A stretch of DNA of 64,000 bases from an uncultured Eubacteriales bacterium (lineage in GTDB: Bacteria; Bacillota; Clostridia; Christensenellales; Aristaeellaceae): assembly GCA_902765395.1 (NCBI GenBank), contig CACWZP010000007.1, positions 1 through 64,000 on the forward strand. Direction: 5' to 3'. The position numbers and the translations under genes were made by a program. The notes below the pieces were generated by a model that saw only the letters and a program-made list of their open reading frames with translations, was not told where the DNA came from and made no database searches. Each line of letters opens with the position of its first letter. The first letter of the stretch is position 1. This document shows positions 35,537-43,544 of this stretch, piece by piece.

Positions 35537-36520
35537 TTATTCCATCATGTAGGCGTCCGCGCCGCTGGTGGTGTGGAGGGTCCGGTCCCGGGCGATGAAG
35601 GCGGCCTCCACGCCGTCTATGCCCTCGATCAGCGCCATTCCCCCGTCCGTGCCCAGGGCGAAGGCCGCCGTGGCCAGGGCGTCGCCCCACATGGAGCTGT
35701 CGGAGAATATGGTCACCGAGGCCAGCTCGTTGTCCACCGGCCAGCCGGTGTGGGCATCGAGGATGTGGTGGTAGTACCTTCCGTCCACCTCGAAGCCCCG
35801 CTCGTAGATGCCGCTGGTGACGGTGGAGCCGCCGAAGTTCCTCGCCACGGCCATGTATTCCCCGGTGGGCTTGTCGATGTCCTGTATGCCCACCTTCCAA
35901 GGGCTGCCGTCGGGCTTTTCGCCGATGGCCACGATGTTGCCGCCGAAGGAGAGTATGGCGCTGGTCACGCCGCGGTCGACCAGGTACTGCTTCACGGCGT
36001 CGGCGATATAGCCCTTGGCGATGCCGCCCAGGTCGATCATCATGCCCTCGGGCAGGGTGACGGTATCGCCGTCCACCACCAGGCGGCGGTAATCCACCAG
36101 CGCCGCCGCGGCCTCCAGGGCGCCCGCGTCCGGCAGTTCGTTCTTCCCGGAGGTGAAGTCCCACAGCGTGGACGCCGGGGCGATGGTGATGTCGAACGCC
36201 CCGCCGGACATCTCGCTGACCCGGCTGGCCGTGTCGATGATCTCCAGCGTCTCCTTCGAGACCTGCACCGGCTGTCCGCCCGCGTGGTTCATCCGCCAGA
36301 CGTCGCTGCCCTCTATCGTCCGGGAAAGCAGCTTTTCGTAGCGGCCGCATTCTTCAAGCGCGTCCTTCAGCACCGAGGCGTCCTCCACATAGGCCGTCAG
36401 CGTGATGACGGTGTCCAGGTAGAAGCCTACGGCGGACTCCTTCTTCGGCTCCGCCTTCGCGCAGCCCGCCAGCAGCAGCGCCAGCGCCATCAGAAGCGCG
36501 GCCCCTTTCAATCCCTTCAT
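35537..36520 (-). CDS. apbE: FAD:protein FMN transferase (ApbE), lipoprotein
   Basis: A 327-residue lipoprotein that attaches FMN covalently to Thr or Ser of extracytosolic flavoproteins, using FAD as donor. The signal peptide ends in LLLAGC (lipid-modified Cys near residue 20). The ApbE fold shows MGTxx-like start FYLDTVITLTAY, SGGAFDITIAPASTLWDF, IDLGGIAKGYIADAV and the C-terminal HHILDAHTGWPVD and WGDALATAAFALG, which include the Mg-binding and FAD-binding residues. Probable substrates in this window are the FMN-binding domains at 37,880-40,396 and inside the permease at 43,545-45,071. Downstream of the Gx transporter gene in the same operon. Confidence 0.93.
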   Translation of the reverse strand: MKGLKGAALLMALALLLAGCAKAEPKKESAVGFYLDTVITLTAYVEDASVLKDALEECGRYEKLLSRTIEGSDVWRMNHAGGQPVQVSKETLEIIDTASRVSEMSGGAFDITIAPASTLWDFTSGKNELPDAGALEAAAALVDYRRLVVDGDTVTLPEGMMIDLGGIAKGYIADAVKQYLVDRGVTSAILSFGGNIVAIGEKPDGSPWKVGIQDIDKPTGEYMAVARNFGGSTVTSGIYERGFEVDGRYYHHILDAHTGWPVDNELASVTIFSDSSMWGDALATAAFALGTDGGMALIEGIDGVEAAFIARDRTLHTTSGADAYMME

Positions 36521-36542
36521 TCGGCAAATCCTTTCCATGAGA

Positions 36543-37220
36543 TTATGCACCCTGCACCCGCAGCGCCCTGAACACCCGCTGGGCCACGATGCCCGTCAGG
36601 CAGCCCACCACCGCGCCGATGCCGACGAGTATCGGCAGGTACGTGAACATCAGCTGGGGCGTGCGCAGCATGGCGCTGGCGGCCAGGATCTGGCCGATGT
36701 TGTGGGCCACGGCTCCGGCCAGGGACGTGCCCAGCACGCTCCACTCCGGCCGTTTGCGGATGGCGGCAAACGCCACGATGGCCGCGAGCCCCGCCAGGGC
36801 GATCAGCAGCATGCACCAGAGCATCTGGCCCCGGGGCGCGCGGTTGCGCAGCAACAGGTACAAATCGCTCGCAAAGGCCATCAGGCCGATCACCAGCGCG
36901 CCGATCCTGGCGTTCTTCCGCACCAGCAGCATGACGATCAGGCTGAGCACGCCGCCGGACAGGCTGTAGATGATGGCGCTCATGGAGCCGAACATGAACC
37001 CGGACAGCAGCACCTTTGCCAGCATCAGCGCCGCGCAGCCCCGCCAGTCCATCAAATAGACGGCGTAGAGCAGCACCGTGTTGGCCAGGCCCAGCTTGAT
37101 GCCCGGCACCGCCCCGCTCAAGAACCAGGTGAGCGGTATGGCCCGGTCCAGCCAGCCCAGCACCAGCGACAGCGCCACCAGCAGCCCGAAGCGCGCCACG
37201 GTTTTCGCCTTTGAATTCAA
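36543..37220 (-). CDS. Gx transporter family membrane protein (Hpre_diP_synt_I)
   Basis: A 225-residue integral membrane protein with about six helices, of the family once called heptaprenyl diphosphate synthase component I. The N-terminal ARFGLLVALSLVLGWLDR and GIKLGLANTVLLYAVYLM segments are typical. Members sit next to NusG-domain-II, ApbE and FMN-binding genes and are thought to move a small substrate, perhaps a flavin or quinone precursor; this is not established here. The TTG at 37220 has GGAGG about seven bases upstream. Confidence 0.83.
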   Translation of the reverse strand: MNSKAKTVARFGLLVALSLVLGWLDRAIPLTWFLSGAVPGIKLGLANTVLLYAVYLMDWRGCAALMLAKVLLSGFMFGSMSAIIYSLSGGVLSLIVMLLVRKNARIGALVIGLMAFASDLYLLLRNRAPRGQMLWCMLLIALAGLAAIVAFAAIRKRPEWSVLGTSLAGAVAHNIGQILAASAMLRTPQLMFTYLPILVGIGAVVGCLTGIVAQRVFRALRVQGA

Positions 37221-37236
37221 GTGATGACCTCCATGC

Positions 37237-37656
37237 TCACATTCCGCGGACTTCCACAGACAGTTTGTGGGGCAGGCACACGATAAAGCCGCCCAGTACC
37301 CTTAATTCCAGGTTCTCCTCGGTGACCTCGCCCATGTTCACGCAGTCCTGGCCCTCGCAGTTGGCGCTTTCCATGTGCACGCCGCTCCCCGTGAGGGCGA
37401 CGGTGTTCTCGCCGCCGTCCGGCTGGGCGATGGTCAGGGTGTGCGGCTCGGAGAAGGGCAGGTCGATCAGCGGCGCGCCGTCCAGCGTGACATACACCCG
37501 CAGGCCATCCACCTCCGGCGCCACGCTGCCGGCCTGTACGGCCTCACCGTCCAGAAGCAGCCGAACCGCGCGGTCCGCAGGCTCCCCGGACCAGCCGCAG
37601 CCGGCCAGCGCCGCGCACAGCGCAATGGCCAGGATCAATAAGGAGAATCGCCTCAC
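37237..37656 (-). CDS. NusG domain II-containing lipoprotein (first copy)
   Basis: A 139-residue lipoprotein. Signal segment LLILAIALCAALAGC gives the lipid-modified Cys near residue 20. The NusG-domain-II-like core contains GVHMESANCEGQDCVNMGE and VLGGFIVCLPHKLSVEV. It resembles the second copy in this operon in its pair of closely spaced Cys. The start is GTG at 37656, seven bases after GGAGGA. It is the first gene of the leftward operon and is divergent from the large flavoprotein. Confidence 0.82.
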   Translation of the reverse strand: MRRFSLLILAIALCAALAGCGWSGEPADRAVRLLLDGEAVQAGSVAPEVDGLRVYVTLDGAPLIDLPFSEPHTLTIAQPDGGENTVALTGSGVHMESANCEGQDCVNMGEVTEENLELRVLGGFIVCLPHKLSVEVRGM

Positions 37657-37696
37657 TGCCCATTCCTCCGGGAATACATCATAATAATCCTTGTAT

Positions 37697-37725
37697 ATTA
37701 TACATGGTTCGCGCCATTTTATCAA
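37697..37725 (-). promoter_or_regulatory. Sigma-A promoter of the NusGII-Gx-apbE operon
   Basis: Minus-strand TTGATA, 17-base spacer, TATAAT, about 40 bases before the GTG start. Confidence 0.75.
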
Positions 37726-37730
37726 CCTCT

Positions 37731-37757
37731 GTCACATCTCATAATTTCTTATGTGAC
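37731..37757. promoter_or_regulatory. Inverted repeat GTCACAT-N13-ATGTGAC, candidate operator
   Basis: Perfect 7-bp arms lie between the two divergent promoters, just upstream of the leftward -35 box and 42 bases before the rightward one. Half-sites TCACA/TGTGA recall CRP/FNR-type regulators, but the spacing is longer than usual. Confidence 0.5.
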
Positions 37758-37798
37758 CGCTATAATTTTTCATTTGTCGCCATTGCGCGCCAATTCCA

Positions 37799-37827
37799 TT
37801 GACTTGAAGGCGGCAATCTGTTAAAAT
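37799..37827 (+). promoter_or_regulatory. Sigma-A promoter of the flavoprotein gene
   Basis: TTGACT, 17-base spacer, TAAAAT, 53 bases before the start codon. Confidence 0.75.
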
Positions 37828-37879
37828 AATTATGTACGATTGGCATCACGCCCGTCAAGATTATAACAGGAGGGATACC

Positions 37880-40396
37880 ATGAAGAAACTGCTTGCTTTG
37901 TTGTTGAGCGCATGCATGCTGCTGGGCTGCGTGGCGCTCGCGGAAGGCGAAACCGTTCTCACCGGCAGCGCCCAGGGCTTTGCCAGTGAGGTGAGCGTGG
38001 AAGTGACCGTCGACGCCGACGGCAAGATCATCGCCCTGACGGTTGACGATTCCAACGAAACCTACCCCACAGCCGGCATTGAGCGCGCCAACAGCGTGGA
38101 AAAGCTCATCGCCGCCATCCTGGACGCCGGTACCGTGGAGGGTGTCGACACCACCACCACCGCGACTTTCACCAGCAACGGCGTCGTGGATGCCGTGAAG
38201 GCCGCCCTGGCCAGCGCCGGTTCCGATGAAGGAGCCGCCGCCGAGGCCGCCGAAATGGCCTTCACCGCCGGCACCTACGAGGCCACCGCGGACGGCTACA
38301 ACGGCCCCGTGACCGTGGCCGTCACCTACACCGACAGCGCCATCGAGAACATCGAGATCGTGAACAGCGTGGAGACCGACCATGTGGGCACCCCCGCCTT
38401 TGAGATCATGATCCCCGAGATGATCGAGGCCAACGGCGCGGGCGTGGACGGCGTCTCCGGCGCCACCTTCTCCACCCGCGCGCTGCGCACCGCCGTGCTG
38501 GACACCGCCGAGCAGGCCGGCTGCACCAACATGGACGCCTTCAAGGCCGCCAAGATCGAGCACACCGCCAGCGATCCCATCGCCCTGGACTACGACGTGG
38601 TCGTGGTCGGCGCGGGCGGCGCGGGCATGGCCGCCGCGGCTCAGGCCGCCCAGGACGGCAACACCGTGCTGGTGATCGAGAAGAACGCCGAGGTCGGCGG
38701 CAACACGCTGGTCTCCGGCGGTCAGTATCAGTCCGTGATGCCCTACCTGGTGTGGGATCCCGCCGATCCGGACGCTGAAACCGGCGTCTATGCCTTCGAC
38801 GGCCAGACCTACAACAAGGTGAAGTCCGTGCAGGGCTGCATCAACGAGCTGAAGATGATCCTCAACTGGTCCGAAGAGCCCTTCGACGAGGACTACTACA
38901 AGGACAACGAGTTCGTGGCCGGCGATGCCGCCGAGCTGAGCAAGCATGGCGTGCATGCCGAGTACCTGCCCATCCTGAAGGCCCTGAAGGAAGAGATCCA
39001 GGCCTATCTGGATTGGGCGCAGCCGAAGCTGGACGCGGGCATCCCCGAGAACCAGCTGACCCTGTTCTCCACCGTGAACCTGCACATCTTCCAGACTTAC
39101 TACGGCGGCCTGCGCCAGAGCGCGGACAAGAGCGAGTGGATCTACGGCGACGTGGACCTGGTTTCCCAGTTCATCCAGGACGGCCAGGGCCTGAAGGAGT
39201 GGCTGGAGGAGCAGGGCGCGACCTTCATCGAGGACACTCAGCCCACCCTGATCGGCGCGCTGTGGTATCGTGAAAACGAGTTCGTCGGCTCCACCATCGA
39301 CCTGGACGGCGACGGCGAGCCGGAGATGGGCCGCTGGGGCAGCTACTTCGCCGCGCCCATGAAGACCATCTACGAAGCCAACGAGAAGAACAACATCATG
39401 CTGCGCACCACCGCCACCGACCTGATCGTCGAAGACGGCCGCGTGACCGGCGTGAAGGCCGAGACCTATGACGGCACCGAAGTGACCGCCAAGGCCTCCA
39501 AGGGCGTCATTCTGACCACCGGCGGCTATGCCGCGAACATCAACATGGTGCTGGACAACAACGTGTACTGGTCCACCGAGTACCTGTCCACCGCCACCAA
39601 GACCACCAACCGCTCCAGCCTGCAGGGCGACGGCATCGTCATGGCCGAGGCCGCGGGCGCCGCGACCACCGGCCTGGGCTTCACCCAGCTGATGCCCATC
39701 TCCTGGGTGGACAACGGCAACCTGGCCTTCGGCGGCGGCAACTACGCCTGCTGGATCAACCCCACCACCGGCCACCGCTTCGTGGACGAGGGCTCCGAGC
39801 GCGACGTGCTGAGCCTGGCCGAGTTCAAGAACGGCATGGAAGTGAACGGCACCAAGGGCGTGTTCCTGGAGTTCTACAACAAGGAGCAGATGATGCCCGC
39901 GCCGATGCAGCTGGCCGAGGGCGACTATCCGGGCCGCTACTATCGCCGCACCATCGCCGACCTGCCCGCTCTGTTCGAGGAGCTGGGCGTGACCGCCGAT
40001 CCCGAGGTCGTCATCCAGACCATCCGCGACTACGACGCGGCTGTGATGGGCCAGGGCGAGTTCCCGGACGTTGGCAAGGCCATCGCCTCCCGCACCATCG
40101 GCAACGTGGAGCTGAACGAGGACGGCAGCTACAACGTGGACACCTATGACCTGGACAACGCGCTGCTGACCATCCGCCTGATGGCCCCCTCCACCCACCA
40201 CACCATGGGCGGCCTGAAGGTGGACACCTCCCGTCACGTGCTGAACGCCGACGGCGAGATCATCCCCGGCCTGTACGCGGCTGGCGAGGTCACCGGCGGC
40301 ATCCACGGCGGCAACCGCCTGGGCGGCAACGCCATCGTGGAGATCTTCGTGTCCGGCCGTACCGCGGCCAAGGCCGTCACGGCTGACAACCAGTAA
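37880..40396 (+). CDS. Exported fumarate-reductase-like flavoprotein with two FMN-binding domains
   Basis: An 838-residue exported protein. A signal peptide with lipobox-like MLLGC (Cys17) is followed by two FMN-binding domains (about 25-112 and 126-215) and a FAD-binding-2 domain from about 237. The second FMN domain has a flavinylation motif DGVSGATFS at 190-198, with Ser at the expected acceptor position. The first is degenerate (DTTTTATFT at 90-98) but keeps Thr98. The FAD domain begins VVVGAGGAGMAAAAQAA and ends with HHTMGGLKVD and GNRLGGNAIVEIFVSGR, as in soluble fumarate reductases. It probably reduces an enoate outside the membrane using electrons passed via FMN; the acceptor is unknown. 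AGGAGGG precedes the ATG. ApbE is divergently encoded next door. Confidence 0.92.
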   Translation: MKKLLALLLSACMLLGCVALAEGETVLTGSAQGFASEVSVEVTVDADGKIIALTVDDSNETYPTAGIERANSVEKLIAAILDAGTVEGVDTTTTATFTSNGVVDAVKAALASAGSDEGAAAEAAEMAFTAGTYEATADGYNGPVTVAVTYTDSAIENIEIVNSVETDHVGTPAFEIMIPEMIEANGAGVDGVSGATFSTRALRTAVLDTAEQAGCTNMDAFKAAKIEHTASDPIALDYDVVVVGAGGAGMAAAAQAAQDGNTVLVIEKNAEVGGNTLVSGGQYQSVMPYLVWDPADPDAETGVYAFDGQTYNKVKSVQGCINELKMILNWSEEPFDEDYYKDNEFVAGDAAELSKHGVHAEYLPILKALKEEIQAYLDWAQPKLDAGIPENQLTLFSTVNLHIFQTYYGGLRQSADKSEWIYGDVDLVSQFIQDGQGLKEWLEEQGATFIEDTQPTLIGALWYRENEFVGSTIDLDGDGEPEMGRWGSYFAAPMKTIYEANEKNNIMLRTTATDLIVEDGRVTGVKAETYDGTEVTAKASKGVILTTGGYAANINMVLDNNVYWSTEYLSTATKTTNRSSLQGDGIVMAEAAGAATTGLGFTQLMPISWVDNGNLAFGGGNYACWINPTTGHRFVDEGSERDVLSLAEFKNGMEVNGTKGVFLEFYNKEQMMPAPMQLAEGDYPGRYYRRTIADLPALFEELGVTADPEVVIQTIRDYDAAVMGQGEFPDVGKAIASRTIGNVELNEDGSYNVDTYDLDNALLTIRLMAPSTHHTMGGLKVDTSRHVLNADGEIIPGLYAAGEVTGGIHGGNRLGGNAIVEIFVSGRTAAKAVTADNQ

Positions 40397-40413
40397 GTTT
40401 CCCGGTATGCCAA

Positions 40414-40446
40414 GCGGGGCAGGATGCAAATCCTGCCCCGCATTAT
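40414..40446 (+). terminator. Terminator of the flavoprotein gene
   Basis: GCGGGGCAGGAT and ATCCTGCCCCGC form a perfect 12-bp stem with a GCAA loop, followed by ATTATTG. Confidence 0.8.
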
Positions 40447-40463
40447 TGCGCCGTATGCTTCCA

Positions 40464-41162
40464 TCAATTCATCCCGGTTGTCCTTGCCGGACTCAACTCT
40501 CCCCCATCCATCCGGTACACGTGATCCGCGTAGCGCGCGGCCTCGCTGTCGTGGGAGACGATCAGCACGGCGCGGCCGTCGCTCTTCGCGGTGTCGCGCA
40601 GCACGGTCAGCACCCGCTCGGTGTTTTCGTCGTCCAGGTCGCCGGTGGGCTCGTCGGCCAGGATCACCTCGGGGGCCTGTGCCAGCGCACGGGCGATGGC
40701 CATGCGCCGCAGCTCGCCGCCGGAGAGCTCCGCGGGCATGGCGTCCGAAAGGTGTTCGATGCCAAGCGCCGCCATCCAGCGCTTCGCGGCCTCGATATCG
40801 CCGCCCTTCCCGGCCAGCTGGGCCGGCAGCAGTATGTTCTCCAGCGCGGTCAGCGTGTCGATGGCGCTCCTGCCCTGGGGGATCACGCCCAGCTTCCCGT
40901 TGCGCAGCCTGGACAGCGCCTTGTCGTTCAGGCCGTAGACATCCGTCTCGCCCAGCCAGACCTTGCCCTCCGTGGGCGTGAGCAGCCCGGACAGCATGTG
41001 CAATAGCGTGGTCTTGCCGGAGCCGGAGCGGCCCATCAGCACCGTCACCTCGCCGCTGTTCAGCGCAAGGCTCGCGTCCTTTACGGCATAGAAGCAGTTG
41101 GCCTGCCCTGTCTTTCTGAAGTACTGTTTGGACAGGTTTTCAGCTCGAAGCACCATGCTCAT
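40464..41162 (-). CDS. ABC transporter ATP-binding protein (MacB/LolD type), second set
   Basis: A 232-residue ATPase of the MacB/LolD/FtsE class, which drives FtsX-type permeases. Walker A is GRSGSGKT, the signature is LSGGELRRMAIARALA, Walker B is VILADEPTGDLD, and the switch His is in VSHDSEAARYADH. The start overlaps the stop of the permease gene (ATGA at 41159-41162). It is the last gene of the long leftward iron operon, in a DUF4418-FtsX-ATPase trio. The transported substrate is unknown; MacB-type systems often act mechanically on periplasmic proteins rather than move small solutes. Confidence 0.9.
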   Translation of the reverse strand: MSMVLRAENLSKQYFRKTGQANCFYAVKDASLALNSGEVTVLMGRSGSGKTTLLHMLSGLLTPTEGKVWLGETDVYGLNDKALSRLRNGKLGVIPQGRSAIDTLTALENILLPAQLAGKGGDIEAAKRWMAALGIEHLSDAMPAELSGGELRRMAIARALAQAPEVILADEPTGDLDDENTERVLTVLRDTAKSDGRAVLIVSHDSEAARYADHVYRMDGGELSPARTTGMN

Positions 41163-42361
41163 GCCCCCTCCCGCAAGGTCGTACCGGGGTCGACCCGGCT
41201 CAGTCGCCAGGCCGCAAAGGCGCTGGCGATCGCGCCCACCAGCAGCGTGACCAGCAGCGTGGTGCCCGCCAGTGCAAGCACCGTGCCGGTACTGGGCGTC
41301 AGGTACGGAAGGCCCAGCCGCGATTCGATCAGCGTGGTGAACGGGAACACCGCCAGAGACGCCACGCCCACGCCCAGCAGGCCGCCCGCCAGGCTGCACA
41401 GCGCCGTCTCGGTGAGGATCAGGCCGGTGAGGCCGCCCCTGGACGTGCCCAGCAGCCGCAGCACCGCGAATTCGCGGCGGCGCTCGGCGATCATCATGGC
41501 AAAGGCGATCAGCAGCACCACGAAGGCCAGTGCCCACACCGCCACCGCCAGCAGCGACACGGTGCGCGCGATGCCGGCGAGGCTCTCGGACACGTCGGTA
41601 ATCATCGTGCGGGTGCGCACGGTCTTGGTCTTGCGCACGTGGGCGGCCAGTCGCACCTCGATGTCACTGACGTCATAGCCCGGGGCCACCTTCACATAGA
41701 TGGCGGAGATCCGGTCGCCGTTGTCGCTGGTGAGCCTGTGCACGATCCCCTTCTCCTCGGCGGCGGCCAGCAGGGTCTTCATGGTGTCCATGTTGCAGTA
41801 GACCGCGGTGTCAAACCCCGTGCCGGTCTCGGCCAGCTTTGCCACCACGCGGCAGCTGCGGTCGTAGATGCGCAGGTTCTCCCCTACGCCGGTGGACACC
41901 TTGCAGCCCACGGCCAGCTCCATGTCGCCCAGGTCACGGGAGAGGCTCCGGTCGATCCAGGGCTTGACGGTGAAGTCCACGCCCGGGTCGATGCCGATGA
42001 TCTGCACCTTCACGGCGCAGCAGTCCGCCTTCAGGGACGTGAGGTAGGTCTGCGGCGCGGCGATTTCCACGCCCTCCACCTCCCGCACCTTGTCCAGCGC
42101 GGAGGCCTTCATGTAATACTCGCCCACGGTACCCTGCAGGAACAGCTCCTTCAGGTCCACCTTGCTGGCCATCTCGCCGGGGACGACGATGATGTCCGCA
42201 CCCAGGCGGGCCTCAAGGCTGTTCAGGCCGCCCCGCAGCGAGCGCACGACGACGGACCCGCCGAACACGGCCAGCGCCAGGAAGGCCGTCAGCAGCACCA
42301 GGGCACAGGTGCGTCCCGGTTTGCGCAGCAGGTTTTTGATGGGCAGTTTGCCGGTTCCCAT
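41159..42361 (-). CDS. FtsX-like/MacB-like ABC permease, second set
   Basis: A 400-residue permease with an N-terminal helix (about 20-40), a large extracytoplasmic domain, and three C-terminal helices (about 270-385). NLLRKPGRTCALVLLTAFLAL and the FtsX-domain segment ERRREFAVLRLLGTSRGGL mark the family. The outer domain has a CC pair (ADCCAVKVQ). No FMN-binding domain is present here, unlike the permease at 43,545. It lies five bases after the DUF4418 gene stop. Confidence 0.88.
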   Translation of the reverse strand: MGTGKLPIKNLLRKPGRTCALVLLTAFLALAVFGGSVVVRSLRGGLNSLEARLGADIIVVPGEMASKVDLKELFLQGTVGEYYMKASALDKVREVEGVEIAAPQTYLTSLKADCCAVKVQIIGIDPGVDFTVKPWIDRSLSRDLGDMELAVGCKVSTGVGENLRIYDRSCRVVAKLAETGTGFDTAVYCNMDTMKTLLAAAEEKGIVHRLTSDNGDRISAIYVKVAPGYDVSDIEVRLAAHVRKTKTVRTRTMITDVSESLAGIARTVSLLAVAVWALAFVVLLIAFAMMIAERRREFAVLRLLGTSRGGLTGLILTETALCSLAGGLLGVGVASLAVFPFTTLIESRLGLPYLTPSTGTVLALAGTTLLVTLLVGAIASAFAAWRLSRVDPGTTLREGA

Positions 42362-42365
42362 GCCG

Positions 42366-42758
42366 TCACTTCTCTTTCCGCGCCGCCAGCCAGCCGACGA
42401 GCGCTGCCAGCAGCGCAATGCCGAACAGGATCAGCATCGCCGGGCGCATCAGCATGCGGCAGCGCATGGTGTCCATTCCGCAGATGGCAATCAGCGTGCC
42501 GGGGGTCAGCATGCCCAGCAGCGACGCAGGCGCCATGGCCAGATAAAGGCCCGCCCGCTCCTTCTTCAGCGCCATGGCCAGCGCCGCCAGCACCGCCAGC
42601 AGCGCGCCTTCGCCCAGGATCGCCCGCGCCGCCCAGTGGCAGGCGCCGAAGCTGCCGTCTTCGTGGACGCAGGCGCCCAGGAAGGTCTGGCTGCCGACGG
42701 CGATGACGAGGGCAAGGACGAGGATTATGATGGCGGGAATTATGGCTTTTTTCATCAT
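42366..42758 (-). CDS. DUF4418-like membrane protein
   Basis: A 130-residue protein with four hydrophobic helices and two conserved-looking Cys pairs: CVHEDGSFGACHW after helix 1 and CGMDTMRCRM after helix 3. This layout fits DUF4418, a family of unknown function often beside FtsX-type transporters. The ATG at 42758 is close to AGGAG; the next codon is also ATG and would have better spacing, so the start is uncertain by one codon. The outer-loop Cys pairs could bind metal or react with thiols. Confidence 0.72.
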   Translation of the reverse strand: MMKKAIIPAIIILVLALVIAVGSQTFLGACVHEDGSFGACHWAARAILGEGALLAVLAALAMALKKERAGLYLAMAPASLLGMLTPGTLIAICGMDTMRCRMLMRPAMLILFGIALLAALVGWLAARKEK

Positions 42759-42779
42759 TTCTCTCCTTTGTTCCAAACG

Positions 42780-42868
42780 AGAGTTTAGAGTTCAGAGTTC
42801 AGAGTTTAGATAATAGCGGAGAACTTGCGCCATTCAATCCAAACTCTAAGCTCTTGACTCTCAACTCT
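42780..42868. repeat. Heptanucleotide repeat pair (AGAGTTN / NNNCTCT arms) in the iron operon
   Basis: Left arm: AGAGTTT, AGAGTTC, AGAGTTC, AGAGTTT (42780-42807). Right arm: AAACTCT, AAGCTCT, TGACTCT, CAACTCT (42841-42868). The arms are complementary and flank 33 bases of unrelated sequence. Same family as the locus at the end of hydE. It separates the first ABC set from the second. Confidence 0.85.
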
Positions 42869-43541
42869 ATTCAACGAAGTTCTCGTTGACGATCTCCCGG
42901 GCCACCTTGCCGTGCTCCAGCACGATGGTGCGCTGGGCGGCCTCGGCCACCTCGGGATCGTGGGTGACGACGATCAGCGTGGTGCCCTCCCGGTGCAGCT
43001 GGCGGAACAGGTCCAGCACGATGTTCTCGTTGGCCTCGTCCAGGTTGCCGGTGGGCTCGTCTGCCAGGATCAGCTCCGGGTGATTGATCAACGCCCGGGC
43101 CACGCACACGCGCTGCTGCTCGCCGCCGGAGAGCTGGCTGGGCAGGTGCTTGGCGCGCTCCCGCAGGCCCACGCGGCCCAGGGCCTCCAGGGCCTCTTCC
43201 TCGTCGGGCATGGAGTGGTAGTACTGGCTGACCATCACGTTCTCCACCGCGGTGAGGTAGCCCACCATGTGGAACTGCTGGAAGATCAGACCGATCTTGT
43301 CCCGGCGAATGTCGGTCAGGCGCTTGCTGGATTCCTTGGAGATATCCACGCCGTCCAGCAGCACCTCGCCCTTGGTGGGCTTGTCCATGCAGCCGATGAT
43401 GTTCATCATCGTGGACTTGCCAGAGCCGGAGGGGCCCATGATGGCCACCCACTCGCCCTTGTCCACGTGCAGGCTCACGTTGTTCAGCGCCTTCAGCTCG
43501 CCGTATATCTTGGAAATGTTCTTCAGTTCAAGAAGTGCCAT
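42867..43541 (-). CDS. ABC transporter ATP-binding protein (MacB/LolD type), first set
   Basis: A 224-residue ATPase of the MacB/LolD class. Walker A GPSGSGKST, Q-loop FQQFHMVGYLTAVENV, signature LSGGEQQRVCVARALI, Walker B LILADEPTGNLD and His switch THDPEVAEAAQ are present. It lies three bases after the FMN-domain permease stop, with AGGAG eight bases before the ATG. It corresponds to the ATPase of the Campylobacter p19-type iron operon (Cj1663). Ends at a heptanucleotide repeat. Confidence 0.92.
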   Translation of the reverse strand: MALLELKNISKIYGELKALNNVSLHVDKGEWVAIMGPSGSGKSTMMNIIGCMDKPTKGEVLLDGVDISKESSKRLTDIRRDKIGLIFQQFHMVGYLTAVENVMVSQYYHSMPDEEEALEALGRVGLRERAKHLPSQLSGGEQQRVCVARALINHPELILADEPTGNLDEANENIVLDLFRQLHREGTTLIVVTHDPEVAEAAQRTIVLEHGKVAREIVNENFVE

Positions 43542-43544
43542 AAA

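Noticed and set aside
42780..42868. CRISPR array
   Set aside because: Units are 7 nt without spacers; it is a simple tandem repeat with complementary arms.
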